Positions 12,801-25,735 of a stretch of 64,000 nt of DNA are shown one piece after another. Positions within the stretch are counted from its first letter, which is position 1, and the number at the start of each line of letters is the position of its first letter. The stretch is from Eremophila alpestris peregrina. Taxonomy: Eukaryota; Chordata; Aves; Passeriformes; Alaudidae. The stretch is from NCBI GenBank assembly GCA_009792885.1, contig WMCF01000015.1, positions 15,027,667 through 15,091,666 of the forward strand, in the 5' to 3' direction. A program made the position numbers and the translations under genes. The notes below the pieces were generated by a model, which saw nothing but the letters and a program-made list of their open reading frames with translations, was not told the origin of the DNA and made no database searches.

Positions 12801-15159
12801 TTAAGCCCTGATGTTCCCATCTTTGTGACACAGCATTTAGACAGAAGCTCCCCAGTTTTATCAGGCAAAGAACTGATTTCATGGCTATACAGCCAGGAAA
12901 TACCTGGCTCATATTTATGTTTCCATGTCCCCAGTGTGCAATTCTTTGGGTCTGTGAGGGTGCCCTGCATGTTATGCAAGTGTCTTTTCCCTTTTCCCAA
13001 AAATCAGGAAGCAGAAAAGCACATCACAGAGCTCATCACAGCTCTGATGATCCTGAAGAGAGACACCTGCAGAGCTCCACCAGTAGCAGTCTGGAAGCTC
13101 AGCTGGTCTACGTGCAACCAAAAGCATTTGTCACTACAGCTGCCAGCTTGACCCTAGGAGATGGAGCTGTGTAGCAGGACCAGATCAGACTGGCAGACAT
13201 CACAAATATCCCATTACTGGTGATTCCAAAGAGGATATGGGAAAGCCAAAAAGAATTAACCTCCTGGTTGCCTGTCCAGAGATCAATCAATGCATTTTAG
13301 ACCCACCCCCAAAATGCAAGACATTGCTTCCAGTGGCAGCTCCAGAAGTGGTCTGTGTAGAAATGGTAGATATCACAATTTTGTGTTAAGCTTCCTTCAT
13401 TCACAAGGACCAAATCCTCCCTGTACACAGTAAGTGGGTAGCTAATTTCATTATGTGGGGTGAAAGAGGGTGTGTGTTTTATTTTGGTTTTTTTTTTCAC
13501 ACATTCCCACTCCAGTGCTGAATCCCTGCCAGAGACAGTTCAGTACCACCCATATTGCATAGATCTCAAAAGCATAGACAGAAAATTACCATCTTAAACC
13601 GATCTTTGCAGCTTCTGAAACATTAAATATAGATGGCATTATTGAAGCCAGCTGAATTACGCAGGCTGTGTACAATGCAGTGCCAGTGTGGCCAAGAATG
13701 CTAACAACTGAGCAGCACACACTGCCTCAGAATATATGAGAAGTCCTAAAGGGAAAGTAATAGCTTGCTGTTGTGTAGCACTGTGCATCCATGAAATACT
13801 CCTTCTCTTTCCACTCTGCCTCCCTGCCTACAGTTCTTCATTGCTCCCCAATAGGCAGTGTGGATTTGAATATAAAATATGGACATACCTAGAAGCGTGG
13901 TCCATCCCAAGACTAAGTTGGTCAGACAAGGATCCCATAAGAAAGCATGATTTCCAGCACAAAACCAACAATTTTGCATGCAAAGAAAAGGCCAGACAGA
14001 TCAGAAGCAACTGCAGGGCCTGAGGCTGTATTTAGGATGCTGTAAGGCTGACAGAATAATAAAAAAGGAAAACCAGCATTTGCCACAAGTTTAGCAGTTA
14101 AATTGCTGAATGGTCCTGCCCCTGCTATTTTGTTTATGATTTTCTCTACAGATGCTTGAAATGAAGTATGAAAAGGTTACAAAGATCTTAAAGAAAGGGC
14201 AGTAAGGAGGAGCAGACAAAAGAACACCTCAGGCGTGGGAGCACTGACGTCGAGCTCAGGTTGTGCAGGCAGTTCCAGCAAACCCAGCCACAGGAAGGAG
14301 GCACAGACTCTCCCATTTATGGAGTAGCTGCAGAATACCCAGGAATGATCTCTGTTAAAGGTCTCTGAAATTACTGTATCAGTCAAACAGGGATGCTCTT
14401 ACACAGCTTAACTGAGCCACCTCAGTTGAATGGTCATCTTCAACACCCAGGGAACTCAGGCAAACTGGATTCTCCTGCTCATATGATGTGTAGGAGAAAC
14501 ATACTCATGTTACTCTCCACTTACTACCTGTAGGAAATATATCCCTATACAGGAAAAATGGATTCATTAGGTGCCTAAAAAGAAGGTGGAACTTATGTGT
14601 CTCAAATAGGCAGGCTGTATCCCAACCAGTGTTACTTTTTTTCAGTCCAAAATAAACCAAGGCATGCATGTAAAACAGTAACCCTGGGAAGCAGAACTCA
14701 GCTGGGCAAAAGTGAAGTCCTTTCCCTGAAAGGAGATCTGAAAGTATGAAACCACAGGTATTCAAATGACTGCAGAGTTCACCTAAAAATTAAAGCACTC
14801 AGTTATTATAGCAATTTCTGACATTTTATAGTTTTTCTTTTTCCCCAAGTAAAACCTTGTTCCATCTTTTTTAACATTGTTTTATATGAAGAAAAAGAAT
14901 CTAAGAGTTTGCCAAATGGAAAATGACAAAAATAGCAAGGAAATGAACATTTTGAAATTCTTAGAAGCTGTTTACAAACACAGAGGGGAAGGATGGTAAA
15001 TGTTTCCTTTCAGAATCTCTCTTAGGTAGGAGGAACAGAAAAAATGAATTAAAATTAAATCAACCATTTGCAAAGTAAAAATACAAATCCCTATCCCAGT
15101 ACTCCCATGGACTGTCTGGAAGAGCATCTTTTTTTCTTTTTTTGCAAGACAGACAAGAT

Positions 15160-15300
15160 TTCATATCACAAATGGCCAGCACATGGCAGGCTTGATTAAT
15201 GAGAAAGTGACTTCCCAGCTGAGCAAATATGCATTAGTAACAAGACGCTGATGAGGCCTGACAAATCACCAAGGAAACAGAAGAATGTGAAAGACAAGTC
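15160..15300. other. Candidate conserved non-coding block
   Basis: Contains CTTGATTAATGAG, an octamer-like ATATGCATTAG, and GACGCTGATGAGGCCTGAC within about 140 bp of non-repetitive sequence. The motif density looks like a developmental enhancer core. This is an impression from reading. Confidence 0.2.
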
Positions 15301-15508
15301 AAAGAAGCTTCAGAAATGAGCCCTCAAGGAAGTTAGCCATGTTGCAGCAAGGCATTATTAAAACAAAGAGTATGGCTGTGGGTTTGGGTTTTTTAAGGGA
15401 TTAAAAAGAAACACAGTGTAATAGTGCAATGTTTCTCATCCCTGCCAGCTCTCGGGGACTGGCTGTGTCCCTGGCTCTTTGGGGACATTATTTGGATTTG
15501 CAATGATA

Positions 15509-15550
15509 AAGGAGGGCTGGTGAAGAGTGAAGGAGGGCTGGTGAAGGGCT
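15509..15550. repeat. 21-bp tandem duplication, two units
   Basis: The unit AAGGAGGGCTGGTGAAGAGT(G) is followed directly by a near-identical copy that starts AAGGAGGGCTGGTGAAGGG. The two copies differ only near the end of the unit. Confidence 0.85.
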
Positions 15551-17070
15551 GCATGTGGATGAACAGCCCAGTTCCTGCCTGACAGGCATTCACCTGCAAA
15601 GTGAGTTTTCCTGGCTCTCTGGCCAGAGGCAAAGACCATGCTGAACATGTTTGCTCTGCAGGGTAACCACCTCAGAGGACACACACCTGATGGGGAATGC
15701 ATGTGGTGGCACTAAAGAACAAATCTGTCCAGCTGCTTCCTTAGGGAAGGGTTTGCCATGCTTCCCTTTCCCTGCTATTAGACAGGCTCACCAAGAAAGA
15801 CAAGTTGTCTTCAGTCAGCTATGGGCTTTTGCAGCAAATGAAGAAAAGACCAAGTCTTTAGGAACCATACAGAACCAATCCTTCATCTCAGAATTTAAAT
15901 TTACTAAAAAGACACTTAGCTCTACAGCATCAGGGACCCCTCTCTGGGATTTGGGTTTCACAGCAAATTACACAAGGTCCTTTATTTTGGTGGTGGCCTG
16001 TGAAGGGGAGAAGCCTAACAAAAGCCCATTGTACTTCATCAATAAAGCTCCCTCCTCTCTTTGCTAAATGAGGTGATTGGAATATCGCATAGCCCTTGAT
16101 TGACTGACAGCAGGTGAGTAGATCCTGATCCTGATCCAAGAAAGCAGGCTGATCCCAAATAAGTGTCATGTTCCCTCTACACTCATATCTGTCCTAAAGG
16201 GCAACAAGTTGGCACCTTGCATGATGCACAGTCAAAGGAAGACGTGATCATCTTGCCATAACAACATCATCTTCTCCAGCCTTGCACCTGGACTGTCCAT
16301 TGGGGATAACTCCTCACCAGTTAATGGCACTTGAGCAGTGTGATCCCATCTCTTCTTTCATGGGACTGAAAATGAGCATGATACAGCATGCCTTTTCTCA
16401 ACAAACCAAAACAGATCTTTTAAATTTTGATTTCCTATTCAAGAAAAAATATTTTATTTATTTTGATGGGGAATAAAAATTTAATTAGAAGAACGATATT
16501 ATAGAAGAGAATCAATTTACCCAGTGTAATTTCCACTGAAACACAATTCCTAGTAATGGAAACAGAGTTCTCAGCACTGATAGCATCAAACACATTTGGA
16601 AATTCTAATCAGCAAGCCAATGCTAGTATTTAGGATCTTTTAAAAAATTCATGTAAGATCACTGGACTGTAAAACCTAAAAGATTTGTCCTTTACCACCA
16701 CTAGACTACACAAGCATGTTAATGAAGATACTAGTTGATTTATTTCATATTGTAAATAAAATGCGTGCAACCAATTATTTCCCTGTGAAGGGTTTATTCT
16801 TGCTGCCAATCTCAGTCTAGCTTTACCAGCACTAGCAGGAAAAAAGAAGCTACTCTCCTCCATTTTACCACTAGAACAGCTGTCAGGAATATGGTGCTTA
16901 AAGTATCTGTGGACCCTTATTTACACTCCCCTAATATTATTGAAGTGGTGGTTGCAGAAGTGGGAAATCAAACACTACTTTCAATAAAGAAAGGTTGTTA
17001 AACAGAGAAGAGAACCCATTTGGCTTGTCTAAGATCTGGTAAATAAGCAGCACTTAATTGCCAGATGCTC

Positions 17071-17092
17071 TTTTTTTCTTTTTTTTTTTTTT
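17071..17092. repeat. Poly-T run with one C
   Basis: Seven T, one C and fourteen T, followed by AATATAATC. Simple sequence with no recognisable element attached. Confidence 0.8.
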
Positions 17093-18552
17093 AATATAAT
17101 CAAAAGAGTAAGTGTTTTCTGGAAGTTTAAACATGGATTGGACTGTACAGAGACCTGAAAACCAGAAGAGAACTAAGACAACACTTACGGGAACACCTAT
17201 CTCTCTCCTGGGTGATCACCTAATTCTTCACCAGTTTTCAAATATCAGCCACTGGGTGAGAGGCATGGAAGTGAATATTTCTACGTTGGATCCATTCCCT
17301 GCAAGGTTATCAGTACTGTCTTTACTACTCCAGTGCCACTTTTACAGGAAAAAAAAAATCTAATTGGAATTCATATTGTAAGAGTAGCAATTAAAAACAT
17401 CTCCAATCTAATTATTCTGGTCTGTTTATTTACCAGGTAAAATGCAAATAAAAGGGATTTTTTTAATCTCTTATATTTATCCTTCTTTGATGCTGCTTTG
17501 GAAAAGAATCAGTTTATAGTTCTGCATAAGTACATTGGCTGAGTTGTATGCTGAATAGATGTTTGGTGAGCAAGAGGTAGATGGAATAAAAAAAGGCTAC
17601 AAATCTCCTCTGCACTTAGGCTACATTAATAAATACAGCCATAACATGCTCCATCTATTCAACAATGATCTTAATTTCAGTACTAAACTGCCACTAGAAC
17701 CTCTATATTTAAAGGTATATCATTGTTATAATGGCCATGGCACTTACACAGCACCAGATTCAGCAGTTTTCAGCCACCAGCATCCGTGTCTGTGGCTTCT
17801 GACATTTCAGAATGTTTGTATATGATAGAAGGGAATGGCTGTGACAATTAACAACACATATGAAGGATCTGAGCCCTGCAGACCTCAATGCCAGCTGAGG
17901 CTTATTGGAACCTAATAGGTGGCAGATTGGCTAAAAGGTTGATGAAGAAAAATAGCTTCACAATGCCCTGCCCTGCTGTCTGTTGCAACCTCCTGCACAG
18001 AAATGTTCTTTCTGTCCCTGCTCCCATTGAAAGAATGTGGACCATGGGAATATTAACTTCTACTACTTGTATGAAAAAAGCTATGAAAAAAAGGGAAGGA
18101 AAGACCTGAGCAGTGCCATCCTTGCTTGTAGGAAAAAATATTCTGCTAGCTCCATCTGAAAACGGATTGGCTCTGCTCTAATGGCTAGGAATGGTAGAAA
18201 TCCAATTAATTTCAAAGGCAGCATAGTGAGACCAACATCAGTTACCTTTGTATTTTCTACTCTGAAGAGTTACTACATTTTAGAGGTACGTGGTCTTGGT
18301 GAAAAAGCTGATAGATGCCTCTTGTGACACCTCAGTTAGGCAAAGGGTTGCAATCTGTCTCCCAGTGATGGCACTGTGCTCCCCACAGTCTGCATCACCA
18401 AATAGGTACCCTGACCACTCTCCTGTGAGGGAACAAGGAGTGTAAAGAGGGAGCTGAAATGCACTCCAACAGCAATTCCTACCCCCCCAAGCACAGAAGT
18501 GAGGCATATCACAGACAAAACAGTCCTACCCTGCACGAACACTGAAAGCCTG

Positions 18553-18790
18553 AAATGAGGTTTAGGGCTGGATATTAGGAAAAATTTCTCCACCAAAAGG
18601 TTTGTCAAGCTTTGGAGCAGGCTGCCCAGGGAGGTGTTTGAGTTACCATCTCTGGAGGTATTCAAAAGATGTGTAGATGCTGTGCTTAGGGACATGGCTT
18701 AGCAATGGACTGGGCAACACTTGGTTAATTGTTGGATTTGATGATCTTCAAGGTCCTTTACAACCTAAATGATTCTGTGATTTTATGATT
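18553..18790 (+). mobile_element. CR1 LINE, 5'-truncated 3' end
   Basis: The segment reads like the CR1 3' region on the plus strand. It opens with GGTTTAGGGCTGGATATTAG, then GGAGCAGGCTGCCCAGGGAG, then GATGATCTTCAAGGTCC, and ends with the degenerate octamer tail ATTCTGTGATTTTATGATT. CR1 is the dominant LINE of birds and inserts mostly as short 5'-truncated copies. The start is approximate. It lies antisense to ENOX1. Degenerate tail units suggest an old insertion. Confidence 0.88.
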
Positions 18791-21700
18791 GCTAGTCATC
18801 TGGCATTTATCAGAGCTCTTAAAAAAAGGTGCATCAGTCTCAGATGCAGGTGCTATTTATTTTACAGGTTAAATGATTAGTAAACTGCAAAAGAAAGCCC
18901 TTGGTAGGTAGGAAATGTCAGGAGCAATGTGGCCTTTGCAGAAAGACCTTGAGCTGCATATTGAACAACAAGGACAGGAAGGTATTGAACAGGTGATGAT
19001 TAACTGTGTACTCTCTGCCTGCGGCACCAAATGGGAAAGGGTCTCTGAGGTATACAAAGCAAAATGCACAGGCAGTGGTTCTGGCAGCTGCTGCCTTCTG
19101 AGTGTTCAGGTTCACAATCTGCATTGCAATTCACATTAAATCGGTATTGTCTGGGGAGAAAAAGACCAGAAGACAAAAGTGGACTTTTATCACACTTTAT
19201 CAGAGTGACACCCATGTGGATCATCAGCAGGGCCAGAATATGCTCAGTCTCCTGCTGAGACATGCTGAGCTGAGTTGGTGGCACTCACAGCAGTGTGTCA
19301 GCCTTTATGCCAGCCCTACACCCCCCACACATGACTGTTACTCTTGTTCTGGCTTTCCAGCTTGAGCACTAAGTTTAGGAGAGGCACTGTGGCACATCCC
19401 TGCTGCTGCAGTAACCCCATGGCTGGGCTTTAATGCACCCCTGCCAGCAAAGGGGAGCCTCTGCTGTCACTTCGTGTTAGGAGTAGGATCCCAAACCCAG
19501 CCAATGAATCAGGCCCCTTAGGGGTTGGGGGCAATGAGGTGCCTCTTAAATGTCTCAGACATACCCCAGCAAGTGCAATAGCAGAACCATAGGCACTTGT
19601 ACACCCTTCCTGGAAATAACATAGATGGAAGCATGATTTAAATGGGGATTTGTGGATGAAACCCTTGCCTGCAGGACCTAAATTCAGCCCATCATGCTCA
19701 GGGAGTTATGAGAGGAAAGAATATTATCCTACATTTACATGATGCAATGAAGCACCATGCAAAATTACCAGCCCATTGGCAAATGTATCAGTTCAGGAAT
19801 CAGCACAGCTACACAAGCATGGCCTTGGCCAGCTAAGCCTGACAAAAAAAGTGGAGCTAACTTGTTAAATTAGAGGTGTACTTTGTAGACTCAGGACTAT
19901 CTTGAGGCTTAAAACATTGCACTGATGGTTATGCTGTGGAAATGGTTCATGAACAATCCTGGATGACCAGTAAAAATCTAAAATTTACTCAAACACATGC
20001 TAATGAGTGTCATCTCCTGTGTGGCAAACTGACATTTTTTCAAAGGCTTGCTAACACTATCAGTTTCAGACAGATTGTACAAAGGATCTGGAACACATCA
20101 TTAATTCAATAGAGACTCCCTGTCAAATTCTGAGCCTTTGCTTCAAAGCATAAAGGTGGCAAGCGCATTTCTTCAAGAATTATGTTAGATGGACAATATA
20201 CAATAAAAGTGTATTTTTCATGCTTTGTTCTTGGAATGGCTGAAAGATTTTGTTGAGGATTTTTTTCAAAAGAATTCTGCTTGCTATTCCACATGGAATA
20301 TGCTAAACTTAATGGTAAAAACTTAGAGAAATTATATACCCACTGAAAATTGAACCTTATAATTTCAAGCATTAAGCAATACTACTAGGTGATATTTTTC
20401 TGCATTACCTATAGTCTGTATGTATCTGGTGAAATATTTCAGACAGAGAGGCAAGATTAAAAAAAAATCCTACAGCTGTGCTGTGAAGTGCTGCAAAAAT
20501 AGTTACGACTAAAACATCCTTTCTTGTGATCACAGATTTTTTAGAGCATACCAAACACTGCTGGAAAAAGAGCCATTCAAAAAGTGATCTTCTTGGTATG
20601 TGTGTTCTCATAAAGAAATAAATTGAAGGCAATACCACCTATGCAGCAGTGACAAGTTAATTCAATTTCCATCTCAAAATCAGGTAAAGTGTCTCATTTG
20701 TTACCATGGATACAAGACATTATTTCCATTTGTTTGAGATCTCACAGTGGGTATGAAATTAAACTGTGACACAGTTTTATCTAGGAAGTTGACTAAAACC
20801 CTCATAAGTTCAATGTCATTAGTCCAAAGGATTTTCTTTTTTTAGACACAGCAAATACGGAGGTTGCTACTACTGCCCATAAGGAACACTTCATAAACAA
20901 ACATCTGTGTGATTTTCCTGATGCTACTTTGGATCAGTGGGAGTGACGGAAGAGAAAATAAACATTCATTTCATCAGTCCTGCAAATACAGGGAAGAATC
21001 CTAAACACATCCAGATGGTAGAAGTATATTAAAAATACATTGGTATTGTGTTATTTGCTGTTGTTTGGCATCAAGTATGTTTACAAAAAATGTCTTGATT
21101 CTGAAAGTGCATCTAATTTTTCTCTAATAAATCTGCTTTTCAGGCTGAAGCTCAAATAACTTGCTCTCTAGTTTTTAGAGTTAGAAGAAGAAGTGTATGA
21201 AAAAGTGGGGGAGAATGAAAAGAAGAAGGAGAAATATATTTTTTAATGCTGACATATATGAAGAGTTCAGGAATTCAATGGCATTCAGTTTACCTTGTCT
21301 GAAATTAATTTTAATATATACAAAAGGATAAAAGGGAATACAGGTCTTCTTGTTAAATTATTTATACTCAGGTCCTGGGTATATATTTAATATTTCATAG
21401 TGAGACTGATTTCCATAGATGCTGGCACCTGCTACACTGATGGGTTTCAGCTAAGGTTGTCATCTCTCAACATTTACAAAACCACACTGAGATAAAACTG
21501 AGTCTACCTAAATCAAAGGTTTATTTCTACATATTCATGCATTAACTGCATGAAAATCACAAAGGTTATGGGATGTCATGACTATGGCTAATTACTGAAA
21601 TTCAAAACCATCATCCAGCTGCTTAACTGACTGATAATTTCCCACCAAATATTCTGAACTTCACCTCCTGTGCTTCTGTTGCTGCTCTCCTCAGCATATT

Positions 21701-23552
21701 GTCAGACTGGATTATCTGCAGTGTCTTCTCCAGCTCCTTGGGCCATCTCTAATTATATCCCATTGGGAGCAAGTAAGTCTGACCCTGAGATGGCAAACTA
21801 GAAAAATTGAGAACCTCACAGCAAAACTGTCACGAACACAGAAACTCTCAGAGGAACAGGGACTACAGTGTCCATGGCCAGCTGAGCAGAGAGATAAGTC
21901 AGTCACTCTGTGTTATTGATTTGCATTATTAATGTTTGCTTGAAGTTCAATAAAAATCTATTTACATTCTAGAGACTTGATTATACTTCATCCAGACCCC
22001 AGACAGGAAATTATAATAATGCCAAATGAGTGCTAAGGCTCCAGAATTTTTATTTGCTAGTATTTTATGTCTACTTTTCACTAATTTTAATGGAGAATTA
22101 GCACCAGGATGAAATATAGCACAGTCTTTACATATGGTGTTGAATTTATTAAAACCAGTGATATTTAAGTATCCATTTATATAAGGAAAGATCATGAACA
22201 GACCTCAAGCTTACCTAAAGTATACAGAAACCTGAAGCTTTTCTGAGTGATGACTTAATTCTGAAGCCTGGGAAAGATTTTATTCCTGAATTATCAATCA
22301 CTTATTTTCAACTTTTAAACTATTTTGGTCAGAATTATTCTACCATACAACAGATCACCCTGATTTTGTAAAACTATGCAGGCTTAAAGGGGCTTGTGTT
22401 GATACCAACACGTGTGTAGGGTTGCCTTGTGCTCTGTTATTGGGTGTTAGCTGGGATTTGCAGACCTGCTGGATTCCATGGGTACCAGCCATGCAATTCC
22501 TAACCCAACAAGGCAGCTCATATGTAAATGAGCATCTCCTGGGTTTTGCCATACAAATGCAGCTTACTACAGTCTGGAAGTGGGTACAACTTGTCCCCTT
22601 CTGCAATCTAATAACCAGGGGTGACAGAGGAGTGTGTGCGATGCTACAGATGAAGGAAGCAAAATTAACCTCTGCAGTGCCAGGCTGAGAAGCTCCACTC
22701 CAGCTGGGAGCACAACCCAGTGTTTGTGGAGAGCCATTGCCCTTGTGTCCTGTCACACACCAGCTGAGCACAATTGCCTGGGCAGGGAAGATGCTGCACA
22801 CATGCACTTTGGATGAGGGCTGCCTGTGTGCCAGTGGCCATGTTAGACAACGCAGTGGGAGCAATCTGGATGTGCTTGCCAAGACTCACCCAGCACCGTG
22901 TCAGGAGCACTCTAACAAATAAGGGACAATAATTATGATAAATTGACACCCCTTGCCCCTGCAGGGACACAGTGCAGTTTCTTGTTGGCTGGTGTCAGAG
23001 AAAAAGCTTTTTTTGTTGCACTAAACCACTTAAAAACTGTCTGAATGAAAAGGTTACGTCCATGGGTCAGCATAAATGATAATAATCAGAAAATAGCACT
23101 GATGCTGCTAACAATTTGCAAGTCAAGGAGGGTAGTCTGGACACGCTGGTGTCTCAGTCATTCTCAAACAATAGCAGAAAAAAATGATGCAGATGAATGC
23201 AAATGAAGGCACCACAGAACACTGACTATGATACATTAGATAATTTTTAAAAAACTTTTGTGCAGTACCAGGGCCAGTTGGATTTAGTGAGAAGAGGAAC
23301 AGAGCAATTTGCTCATAACTAGCAAATGCATAAGGAGTTTTCTTGAATGATCAATGGGTTTGCAGTTTATGAATTCCTAAAATGACTATGCCTAAATATA
23401 TCCCCAAATTCTCCTCCCTTTTCCCCCATCTAAAGTCCCCACGATTTTCTGAAAAGAAATCAGGACCTTAATGAATAGTCTTGAGTACAGCAGAGCCTCA
23501 TGGTACCACTTTCCTAAAACAGAAAATCTGTTATTTTCTTCCTTAGCAATAC

Positions 23553-23737
23553 CTGCTGCATGCCTTGCACTGTCTGCTGCAGGAACTGCAGCTGCTGGTC
23601 CTTCGTAAGGCTTTCTTCTGTTCGGAAGAGCTGTCCCTTCTCCTGCTTCAGGAGCTCCACTTCATTCCTATAAGCATCCAGCTGCCATCGGAGACTATCG
23701 TTCTCTTCCTTCAGCGCATATGCTTGGGCAGCTAGAG
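23553..23737 (-). CDS. ENOX1: ENOX1 coding exon D (185 bp), coiled coil
   Basis: Encodes 62 residues starting ALAAQAYALKEENDSLRWQL, then DAYRNEVELLKQEKGQLFRT, and ending QFLQQTVQGMQQ. Regular spacing of Leu, Val and Tyr among Glu, Lys and Gln gives a clear heptad pattern, so this is a long amphipathic helix expected to form a coiled coil, consistent with ENOX proteins acting as oligomers. The acceptor is TTTTCTCTTAG|CT, and the first Ala codon is completed by the last G of exon C. The donor is CAGCAG|GTATTG, which lacks G at +5. The frame ends exactly on Gln (phase 0). An exonic GGCATGCAG just before the donor contains the GCATG core recognised by RBFOX splicing factors. Confidence 0.95.
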
Positions 23738-24148
23738 CTAAGAGAAAATGAAAATGTGAGAAAAAATCAGTGAAATGGATTGTTTCTTTTCAAATAACAC
23801 AGAGGACATTGTCTGGAGAGATGACAATACAGCTGAACACCAGTGAGACACTGCAGAGCTGAGACAAGACCCAGCAGAGCTGAACATGATTAGGTTCTGG
23901 CAAGGATTGTTGCTGGGAGGTTATTTCCCAGGATGGAAGAAGCCATAAAGTGACCCTGGATAATTCAAATGCTACTTGCAATCTGGCTGCTAAATTTAGG
24001 CTTATATTTTAGGAAGAAACTGGCACACAGTCCAAGGGCAAGGCATCACCAACTCCACAACATTTTCCTGATGTTATAGGAACTGATACAGCCATTTAGT
24101 ATTTATACTTGCACAGCGGCCAGATGTTCCAATCAGGTCTGTGCTGAG

Positions 24149-24186
24149 GAATTTTCCAGTAAATTCCAGTAAAATCCAGTAAAGTT
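24149..24186. repeat. Short tandem repeat, unit TTCCAGTAAA
   Basis: Three consecutive imperfect copies of a roughly 10-bp unit, each containing TCCAGTAAA. They are followed by GTTGCTGG. Confidence 0.7.
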
Positions 24187-25454
24187 GCTGGATTTAGTCC
24201 CATGAGAGGGGAAACACAGAAGTTTCTCTCCAGCCTTGCTATGAACTACTTCACAGCAACAGTTGTGAGGAACCATATAGACAGAAAAATGATGTGATAG
24301 AAAAAAATTATAGAAAATGCAAATGCTGAAAAAAAGTGTTGGCACTACAAGAACATTACTACATTAAAGGCATTGAAAGACACTTAAGTCATTTCCTTAG
24401 GAAGCTCCATTTGGCCCCTTTTCAATTTAGAATGGCATTTTTATTATCATAACTGATAGCAGGTGTTTGTGAAGAAATCGATTAGTATGCAGGGATGGAA
24501 ATTACATTTGCCAAATGACTTGCACAGTCTGCAATATAAGCTAGAATTTGTGTAGCAAAAGGCAGAAGGCTATAAAGCATGTAGTAGGGACATTATTTAA
24601 ATAAATTACCCGAACATAAATACATATAGGGAAAGGTGGCATTCATTAATTAAGGATGTGGCTATCATCCTTTAGAACAACCCAGTGGTAGTATTTATAT
24701 TTGGCAGGAGCAGTGGTCAATTGGCATAGCAAACTGCCATGCCATGCTATTTTCTTTCTTGGAACCTGGTAACACAACAATATTACAGAGCAGCTGTAAT
24801 TAAAAAACAACAATCTCCTATAGCCAGTTCTATCAACATTTGGTAACTGAACCACATAACTGATTTACATTCCTGATTAAATGATTTCAGGCTTGGTATC
24901 ACAGAATTCTTTTTTGCCCACCTACAACAGCAGTATGGTTAAACTCCAGATTATATGAAATTGCATATTAACTCCATTTAATACCAGGCACCTCTTGACT
25001 AGACCTTCTGCAGATAAAGAGTCCCCTGTTCCCCATGATAACATGATTCAGCACATTTGTGAAATTATACCAGCAATTAGGTAGAATGTCACAATATTTC
25101 ACAATAAAAATGTTTTATCTTTGGTAGGGCAAATCTACTTTCATCTCAGATAATTTTTACTAATTTTAAAGTAGTACAAACGCATTATTCAAAATAAAGT
25201 ACAGTCAGCTACTATTTGAATACAGACACAGATTGGTTACTGTGCTTAATTTGGGTATTTTACAGAATCTCTCTGCAAGATTTAGCAAGAGTTACATTAT
25301 TATTACATCAAATTAAATTGTTCTGAAAAGCATGTAATCATCCTTCCATGACAAAATTTACCCTCAAGAAATTGCACGGATGAGTCCAATGGGCAAATAA
25401 GAGGATGAAGTACTTCTTTTAGCTTTTATTTTTGTAAGAGCCAACTAGCTATGA

Positions 25455-25527
25455 TAAAAAAAGGATTAAAAAAAAAAAAAAGAGGCCAAGCAAACAGAAA
25501 CATCAGTCCAAAAAAAAAAAAAAAAAC
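25455..25527. repeat. A-rich simple sequence with two poly-A runs
   Basis: A runs of 14 and 17 nt separated by about 28 nt of unique sequence, next to the 3' end of the minus-strand CR1 at 25545. CR1 does not normally end in poly-A, so the adjacency may be coincidental. Confidence 0.8.
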
Positions 25528-25544
25528 TTAAGTCAAAATGAAAT

Positions 25545-25735
25545 AGTTTGTGTTGGAATGGACCTCTAAATATTATTTAGTACAACTTGTGCAGTTGCCT
25601 CATCACTCTCATCCTAAAATATTTTTTCCTTATGTCCAATCTAAACCCATCCTTTTAAGTTTATAACTGTTTCCCCTTGTCTTATCACTACAGCCCCTGG
25701 TGAAAAGTCTCTCTGTCATTTGTACTCTCTTACTT
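25545..25735 (-). mobile_element. CR1 LINE fragment, minus strand
   Basis: Plus-strand text GTTGGAATGGACCTCTAAAT, then CTTATGTCCAATCTAAACCC, then TGTTTCCCCTTGTCTTATCA, is the reverse complement of the CR1 3' region. That places the element on the minus strand, sense to ENOX1. Two A-runs (25468-25481 and 25510-25526) lie just beyond its 3' end. Both boundaries are approximate and the terminal octamer repeats are not visible, so the 3' end is eroded. Confidence 0.75.

Larger units (their letters stand above)
9314..23552 (-). other. ENOX1: ENOX1 intron between exons D and E (14,239 bp)
   Basis: Phase 0 intron from donor CAG|GTATTG to acceptor TTTGTGCAG. It contains one CR1 3' fragment (18553-18790), T-runs at 9799-9817 and 17071-17092, and a 21-bp tandem duplication at 15509-15550. 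A block near 15160-15300 is dense in TAAT and octamer-like motifs. A GC-richer stretch at 22400-22960 holds the longest open frame in the window, which I judge to be chance. No other gene or RNA was recognised. Confidence 0.9.

Noticed and set aside
12672..13151. 159-codon plus-strand open frame
   Set aside because: Low-information translation with competing open frames on both strands over the same bases. No family signature.
22355..22882. Longest open frame in the window (175 codons, minus strand)
   Set aside because: It lies in a GC-richer stretch where stops are rarer, overlaps open frames on the opposite strand, has no domain-like pattern and no splice-site-bounded match to any family I know. 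It also does not continue ENOX1.
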